Shown in pieces: positions 28,431-34,203 of a stretch of DNA of 34,203 nt. The notes under the pieces are model-generated. The model was given only the letters and a program-made list of their open reading frames with translations. It made no database searches and was not told the DNA's origin. The position numbers were made by a program, and so were the translations under genes. Position 1 is the stretch's first letter; each line of letters begins with the position of its first letter. Source of the DNA: Ichthyophonus hoferi (lineage: Eukaryota; Opisthokonta; Ichthyosporea; Ichthyophonida; Ichthyophonidae); NCBI GenBank assembly GCA_002751075.1, contig NAOQ01000152.1, positions 1 through 34,203 of the forward strand, given 5' to 3'.

Positions 28431-28590
28431 TTAAAATTGAGGTTGAAGAGGTACGATTAATTCATTGATATTTACGCGAACGTATTTTTGATGTCCGAAT
28501 TTAATAATGATAGGATGAGAATGAATCCATATAGCTTGATACTTGTCGTAATAATTATTAACATGTAGGAGATGCCGATTATGACTTAGT
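28431..28590 (-). pseudogene. coding-like remnant, unidentified
   Basis: On the minus strand it reads as a dense coding-like segment: HNRHLLHVNNYYDKYQAIWI, HSHPIIIKFGHQKYVRVNIN and ELIVPLQPQF before a stop at 28431. The strand/turn pattern and the use of His, Trp, Gln and Lys are unlike random AT-rich translation. Sequence to about 28740 on the same strand may belong to it, but is broken. It may be a mobile-element relic; no family is recognised. Confidence 0.3.
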
Positions 28591-29422
28591 ACTTTGAAAT
28601 ATAGATTCCCCCTTATACTGATAGTGGTTTTCCATTATTTTTGGCGGTAGGAGCAGTTTTTCTCTTTTGGGCATAATTGGTGAGATCTGGTTTAACTACA
28701 TTCAGCCTTGGATTATTGATCGAGTTAACCAATTAATTTAATAGGAATACCTTTGTGGCATTCAATGTTGTAGGCATAGAGTTCAGCGCTTTTGACCATA
28801 GGTTGCACATCACCTCAAAGTTTCAAAAATCTTCAGCCAATTTTTTTCTTCTTTTTTTCTTTCTGGCGGTCACATTCATGTAAAATTTACATATGTCGAT
28901 CCATATCGAATTTATTGAAAACAATTTAAATACTTGTATTTTAACCGCACAAGATATGACGTCATAATACTTTAAGATTTTTATTAACAGTAGCAGTTAC
29001 ATTGTACAAAGTTTCTTATTCTGCAATGGCGTAGTTTATGTAGATTACAAAATATTTAATTATTATAGGGAAAAAATAGCCAGCCACATTATAGAGCTTA
29101 AAACCTGAGTTAGAAGGATGGTGGGGTTACGCTTTAATCAAAAATGGTCCTTTTAGGTTTGCAAAGTTGTATGTTCCACTGACAATTAAATATGAATATT
29201 AATAATATACAACTCTATGACGTAAGCTAGAATCAAAAGCCACCTTAATAGCGATATGAATAAAGCCAATCGAGATCGTACATAAGCTTGTAATTGTAAC
29301 TATTGGATACGTGGGTTAAAATTTATTATCTAATATAGCCCAGGGGCAGTGGCATCTAATAGGTAGGTTAACCTGGGAATATTAACTTCCTACCTACTAC
29401 CTACAAACTAAACATTTCGTAA

Positions 29423-29441
29423 ATTAATTAATTAATTAATT
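29423..29441 (+). repeat. (TTAA)n microsatellite
   Basis: Nearly five uninterrupted ATTA units. Confidence 0.8.
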
Positions 29442-29727
29442 GATTAAAGATTTCTATTAAAAAACTACTATTTTAAAATATTCTTTATAAAAAAAAAGTG
29501 CAACATTGCATATTAAATTAAAGGTCACTTGGTTTTTTCTAACCAATATTTACACACATATTTGATCTTTGAGAACGTTTCGTCAGAAATGGCCAATCAG
29601 ATATTAAACCTGTAATTATATAACCATCTAATATAAATTGGTTAATATTCCTTGTGCTAAATGAGCTTTACAATCATTGGCTAAATCATATTCTCAAAGC
29701 GTTGGATAAGGTGTAACATTGATATAG

Positions 29728-29753
29728 ATATATATATATATATATATATATAT
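29728..29753 (+). repeat. (TA)n microsatellite
   Basis: Thirteen uninterrupted TA units. Confidence 0.9.
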
Positions 29754-30950
29754 TTCAAAATAATATAAACTAATCTACTTTTTAAGTTTTTAAAAATATA
29801 TTAATATAACAATGATGTGAATTATATATTTTCTTGTAAATGATATTTAATAAATGGATGTGCTCTAACATATTCTCGACCTTCTTCTACAGAAGACTTT
29901 TATAACAATAAATATAAGATATCTTGTTGGTTTATAAATTTCCTTATTTTGTTTAACACATATGATTCCTGAAGTATCACGAAAAAGATTTAATTGTACA
30001 ATTAGCCAATAATATAGGATTACTTATAATGTGCTACAATTTTATTCGTAGGACTAGACGGAGGATACAGGCAATCAATGAGAAGAAATAAAATAAATGG
30101 CTATTGGTCTATGCCCGGAAACTTGAAGAGAGTGTCTGAAATGTAGTTTACTGTTTACAAAATTTCCTATACATCAATTTTATTATTATTTTTAAATATA
30201 TTGAAAAATATAGATATTTAAATTAGCAATAAACTCCATAAATTTATAAATATATTTATTGAAAGATAATAAATTTTATTAACCCTGGTCCATCCCCCTA
30301 TTCTACACTCCTTCTAACCCACCTCTTCTAGCCAACCAATGTACCCTATATTTACTCAGTCCATATATATGTTCATGCAGGATATGTTTGTACACAACTT
30401 GTGGTTAACTGATTTAGTTTTTTGTGTTGTTGAGCTTTTGTTTTTATTTATTTTCCTCTTTCCTTTTGCTTTTTATTTATTTTTTCCTTACCTTTTGCTT
30501 TACTTCCATTGTCTTTTATCAATGAAATTTATTTTTCAATCATTGGAGAAATACTGCAAAGCACAAAGTAAGTCATATTTTTTTACCAAGTCCTCTCTAC
30601 TTACGTACTTACACTCAGTTTCAAGTTGTCATACATAGACCTTGTAATCATGCTGCACATACCCTTTAATAATATGCAAGCTTTCTGTTTATACTTTACG
30701 CTGCAGGTACTGCTTATTGTCTTTGTTATTTTTCCATTGACGGCTTGGGGGAGATTTTATTAGAATAGTAGTGTCACTGTTTTTTATTGTTGCTGGCTGC
30801 ACTTGGTTGTAATAATTTAATTTGTTACAACGAACCGAGAAAAGCTACTAACTTTCCTCAACCCATATTTTTTTTACCATTCTTCTAAATTCTTCTATAT
30901 CATTCTACTCGTAAACAGAAATTTCAAGACTTTATTAAAAAGCGCACAAC

Positions 30951-31681
30951 ATGCTTGGATGGCGGTCAACACAAGGACCAACAATGATAGACATACTTGG
31001 TCCCCCTCAATTCATGTACACTTCTATGCCGTGTGGAACCTCACCTACTCCCCTGCAGGGAAAATATACACAAAACGGCAACGCACGTATTATTACAATG
31101 CATCCTAATATTATTCCTTCCAAAGGACGAAGAAATTCATCTAATAGTACTAAGCAAACAATAAACATGCCATCACACCACAGTCAGCCCATACAACCAC
31201 TAGTATCCTTTTCCTCTCATATGACTCCCAATCACAATCACAATCTTTACCCATATCAGCCACAGCAAAATAATCTTAGGCCACCACATTCTTTGCCTGG
31301 GCAAGGTCAGGGGGCAAACATGAATTTATACATGCCTCCTCAAGGTGATGACTATGAGCATCGACCACCCATGCACCCTCAGTATGGGCCGTACATTACT
31401 GCAAACAGGAATATAAACGATATGGGCAATATGCCTTACTCTTATCAACCTTATTTTGCCGGCCAGCCGGGTTATCGACATGTGTCTTTGGCAGAGAGTA
31501 GTGAAGATGAATTACTTGTGGCTGAAGTGTTGTTAGAAATTGCACACACTCTTCCGCGGATAAATATAAACACCCATACATACACAAATCATAACGGTAA
31601 CAGCGCAGCTAATGATTCGAGCCCTCGCACCCCTCCCGTGGGGCCTGGTGTAGACGTTAAACAGTTTGACACAGCAATGGG
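30951..31681 (+). CDS. first coding exon of the unknown disordered protein
   Basis: An open frame of 243 codons, far longer than chance in this AT-rich setting, with codon use that is not AT-driven. It ends at a consensus donor GG|GTAAGT. The minus-strand open frame inside it (31396-31587) is a shadow. Confidence 0.75.
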
Positions 31682-32498
31682 GTAAGTTTTTTTCACATTT
31701 TTACTCTTTCACTTTTGTGATATTTTGTTCTTATTAATCTTACACGTTTCACCTTCAGTGAACTATGTCTATATGTTACATCAATTTTTTTAGGGTTGAG
31801 AGGTGGAGGGGGAAGATATTGTTCTGTATCACACCATACCTATATAATCCGAGAGAATGCAGAGAGAAATTCCTTAGAGTAAGCTGCATTGGTTTGAATC
31901 ATCTGAATCCATTTAACATCATTAACTTATCAAATCATTCTTATTTGTAATGTTTTTTGGTTCTATTGAGTAAGATTTGTCCAATAGGTATTTCTTATAT
32001 ATCAATATATTGCCCTGTTGTTAATTAATATAATTAATTATAACCAATTAAGAAGTCATATTTCCCTATTAATTATCAGTAATAGATCAATATGAGATAA
32101 CACCAATGTAATCGTGATGTCATGTTTATGGGTATTGGGTGGCAGTGTGCATTTTTTATTAAAAAAACATGTATCTATGTATGTATGAATGGTCCAATTT
32201 GATTTTGTGTTGAAAAGGAAATTATCAATAGTAAGCTTAATTGTTCTTTTTTATAATTCCCCCCTTTCCCCGCGCGCGCTCCCCCATTCAAGTGTATCTA
32301 TATATATCTATGGGCACATATGCGAACATATTCTTATAAGCATTCACACACATACACAGGAACAATACTGCACCTGCTATTCCGTTTGCAACACAGCATA
32401 TGCCCCCCCCTGATTTAGAAATAGGGAAGCGTATGAGTGAATACAAGTCACATCCGGTAGAGAAAAAGAAACGCTTTAGTAAAAAAAGTGATAATTAA
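30951..32498 (+). CDS. disordered 289-residue protein of unknown function (two-exon model)
   Basis: Exons 30951-31681 and 32360-32498 join in phase 2 (GG|GTAAGT ... ACACACATACACAG|G) and total 870 nt, giving 289 residues. An acceptor-like GTAAACAG at 30911-30918 and an in-frame stop between it and the ATG suggest the first coding exon begins with this ATG after an untranslated exon. The protein is rich in Asn, Gln, His, Pro, Tyr and Met (for example QPQQNNLRPPHSLPGQGQG), with one acidic helical patch (AESSEDELLVAEVLLEIAH, ~residues 181-199) and a basic end EKKKRFSKKSDN that could be a nuclear localisation signal. Such composition is common in transcription or RNA-binding regulators, but I recognise no family. 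AATAAA lies at 32679-32684. Confidence 0.65.
31794..31878 (+). CDS. possible cassette exon with alternative C-terminus
   Basis: An 85-nt stretch with a strong acceptor (CATCAATTTTTTTAG) and donor (AGA|GTAAGC) joins the 31681 donor in the right phase and stays open, reading VERWRGKILFCITPYLYN and a basic end. Because 85 is not a multiple of three, including it shifts the last exon into a frame that ends after EQYCTCYSVCNTAYAPP at 32413, replacing the Lys-rich tail with a Cys-rich one. It may be a chance pairing of sites. Confidence 0.35.
32360..32498 (+). CDS. last exon of the unknown disordered protein
   Basis: Acceptor CATACACAG|G. It reads NNTAPAIPFATQHMPPPDLE then a Lys-rich end, stop TAA at 32496-32498. 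The residue mix continues the Asn/Pro/Gln/Met style of the first exon, which supports the direct 31681-32360 junction. Confidence 0.7.
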
Positions 32499-32678
32499 AC
32501 TAGTTAATTTATTTAATCATTGCTCTGGTTTATTTCTGACTGGCACTATATTTACCATTATGGGTTGTTAAGTTCTTCAATTTATGTACATTTGTTACCT
32601 ACTAATATATTAATATGTTGTGGGGTAGAGTGATAGGGTGTGGTATGGACTTTTGGGAGATAGGTGAAGTTTGAAGAA

Positions 32679-32684
32679 AATAAA
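32679..32684 (+). promoter_or_regulatory. possible polyadenylation signal
   Basis: AATAAA about 180 bp past the stop of the plus-strand gene ending at 32498. In AT-rich DNA this hexamer is common, so the support is positional only. Confidence 0.4.
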
Positions 32685-33888
32685 GTAGCCCTGATAATCA
32701 TGAAAACTGTATTTGGGAAACCTTGTCCCAATTTTACATTGTTTCATAATTATTACTATGTATATAGGATATATTATATATTGTATTATAGTAAAAGGTG
32801 CGTTGGTGATAATGAGGTCTGTGTATATATTATTAGCAATTGTTAATGAATGGAAATAGCATTGCATGTTTTATAGAAAGCTCATGTGTATCTATTAGTT
32901 AAATAATATGATAGTAGGACAAAGCATGTACTTATAACAACTTAGATATACTATAAATGCTATTAATCTAGAGAGGATTGTGCAATATAATGAGGAAAAC
33001 CACCTATGCAATGTCTGTCAAATGTAGCCACATGTACAACATAGACAGCGTATTTACGGTCATAATTTGCAAATTAATTAATGTTGGGTTCTAAAGTACT
33101 CTATATATAGAATGATATATTTAAACAGTATGAAAAGGTTTTGTTCGAGACCGATTGGGGAACCGATTGGGAACTCTTGATTAGGTAGCGATACTGAATA
33201 AAGACTATACAGATTGTATCCAAAAAAAATTTGCTTGTAAAATTCTACTGTCACCCTGATTATAGGTGAAATAATTATTACACAGATAGAAATCGACTGA
33301 AAACAAAAAGCACCATCTATCAAGTATTGATAGATGATGTGCATGTATGTTGATTTAACAAAGGCTCTGAAGTTGAAAAATATATATGCCTCACAGCTAC
33401 ACCATATTTTTTGTCCTATAAGTTATAGTATATAGAGTACTAAAACTTACAATTCAAAAAAGACATTGTAGGTTAGCCACACTAGGCAGCCAAAGGTCAA
33501 GTACTTATTGAATCCTTCTTCATTTAATAGATAGTTATAACTACTATAGACGGCTAAGGATAGAATCATCATACATGCCTTCTCTTACTTAACACTCGTC
33601 TCAATTTTCTATTGAAAAAGAATCAGAGCTAAGAGCTGCCTCTATTGCTAAACCAATATGAGACACTTCTATACAACACCTAATTGGAGTTCCCAAAGCT
33701 GTGGACCAATCACTAGCACCTGCTACAGATTTTTATACTTCTGTTAGCGGAGAAGCTGTCGGATTGACAGGCCTTTAATATTGTTGTGGTATTATTATTA
33801 CCATTACAATCTTTTCTCTCTTCAGCTCTTATGACTCCAGAAGAATAAGTTCGGTTTTTAGAACACCATATGCACCAGCAGACAATAA
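32685..33888. other. AT-rich stretch, no gene seen
   Basis: About 1.2 kb without a supported gene. Open frames on both strands are AT-driven and hydrophobic. A short GC-rich motif CCGATTGGGGAACCGATTGG at 33152-33171 is a small direct repeat with no known role. Confidence 0.45.
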
Positions 33889-33964
33889 CCTGATCACACA
33901 ATGTTAGTAGGTAATTAAATCTACTGAGTACAGAAGCATCTGCACCTTTATATTTGGATAAATG
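33889..33964 (-). CDS. possible exon of an unidentified gene
   Basis: Between an acceptor-like CCAATAGAG and a weak donor (CAG|GTTATT), the minus strand reads HLSKYKGADASVLSRFNYL followed by LTLCDQ, which looks coding. It can join in phase 0 to the exon at 34073-34203. The donor is poor and no family is recognised. Confidence 0.25.
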
Positions 33965-34072
33965 CTCTATTGGAATATATATATATATATAATTAGTTAT
34001 TGAAATTGGGATTTTGTTTTTGTCTCTTATCCTATTAAATATTAAAGGCATTCTAGTCTAAGCTGTCATAAC

Positions 34073-34203
34073 CTTAATCAAAAGAAGGTTGTTCCTCTGT
34101 GAGGCTGTCATTCCAAGAGTATCGTGTGAGATGTAGTCAGTATCTAAATCTGGCGGAAGTAAAATCTTATTGGGCAAACTGCTGATAGCTGTGGCAGATT
34201 CTC
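34073..34203 (-). CDS. possible exon of an unidentified gene, cut by the window edge
   Basis: The minus strand is open from the right edge through ISSLPNKILLPPDLDTDYI and GMTASQRNNLLLIK to a possible donor AAG|GTTATG at 34072. If it is not spliced, a stop follows a few codons later. Balanced residue use suggests a real exon. The family is not recognised, and the gene would extend beyond the window. Confidence 0.35.

Larger units (their letters stand above)
28760..30918. other. AT-rich gene-poor stretch
   Basis: About 2.1 kb with no supported gene. It contains poly-T tracts (28845-28862), a (TTAA)n run at 29423-29441, a (TA)n run at 29728-29753 and a T-rich tract at 30415-30540. A donor-like AAA|GTAAGTC at 30567-30573 could end a 5' untranslated exon of the plus-strand gene that starts at 30951, but nothing else supports this. 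Confidence 0.5.

Noticed and set aside
30339-30638. Plus-strand frame that looks like a multi-span membrane protein
   Set aside because: The Phe/Leu/Tyr runs come from a T-rich tract; no splice sites link it in frame to the gene at 30951.

Overview
The window looks like nuclear DNA of an AT-rich animal. It has GT-AG introns, an eleven-exon Aster/GRAMD1-type sterol-transfer gene, an initiator tRNA gene almost identical to the vertebrate one, abundant (TA)n and (TAA)n microsatellites, and Copia-type LTR retrotransposon fossils. An early-branching animal such as a sponge is my best guess, but that is inference and no species marker is visible. There are no operons, CRISPR arrays or bacterial signals.

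Layout. 1-3070: no host gene recognised; a broken coding-like stretch (minus strand) and a short LTR-like element with two ~370 bp direct repeats. 3420-11611: the Aster/GRAMD1-like gene on the minus strand. I could place ten exons whose splice phases all agree and sum to 648 codons plus the stop, and one further 5' exon whose phase does not fit. The protein order is a disordered basic N-terminus, a GRAM domain, a VASt/ASTER sterol-binding domain, one transmembrane helix and a short C-terminal tail. Its introns carry minisatellites and a partial duplicate of a GRAM exon. 12041-12220: three head-to-tail copies of a 60 bp unit just beyond the 5' end of that gene.

12640-27775 is a nest of old Copia elements, all mainly on the minus strand. 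An outer element runs from a 3' LTR at ~12640-13068 through RNase H, reverse transcriptase, integrase, protease and gag pieces, with its 5' LTR ending at ~27775. A second Copia element (17451-25957, with its own direct-repeat LTRs) sits inside its gag region. That inner element carries two further insertions: a solo copy of the short LTR found at 1537-3068, and an AT-rich block with two plus-strand exon-like pieces resembling mitochondrial ATP synthase subunit b. Primer-binding-like sites inside the 5' LTRs look like the complement of the anticodon arm of initiator tRNA-Met, and a well-preserved initiator tRNA-Met gene lies at 26290-26361 in the same nest.

27826-34203: a possible short plus-strand terminal exon directly beyond the outer LTR, a long AT-rich gene-poor stretch, a plus-strand two-exon gene for a 289-residue disordered, Lys-rich-tailed protein of unknown function (30951-32498) with a possible frame-switching cassette exon, and possible minus-strand exons of an unidentified gene running off the right edge.

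The only clear cellular function I can assign to a protein gene is non-vesicular sterol transport at the endoplasmic reticulum (the Aster-like gene). The tRNA gene serves translation initiation. The rest is fossil mobile DNA or unidentified.
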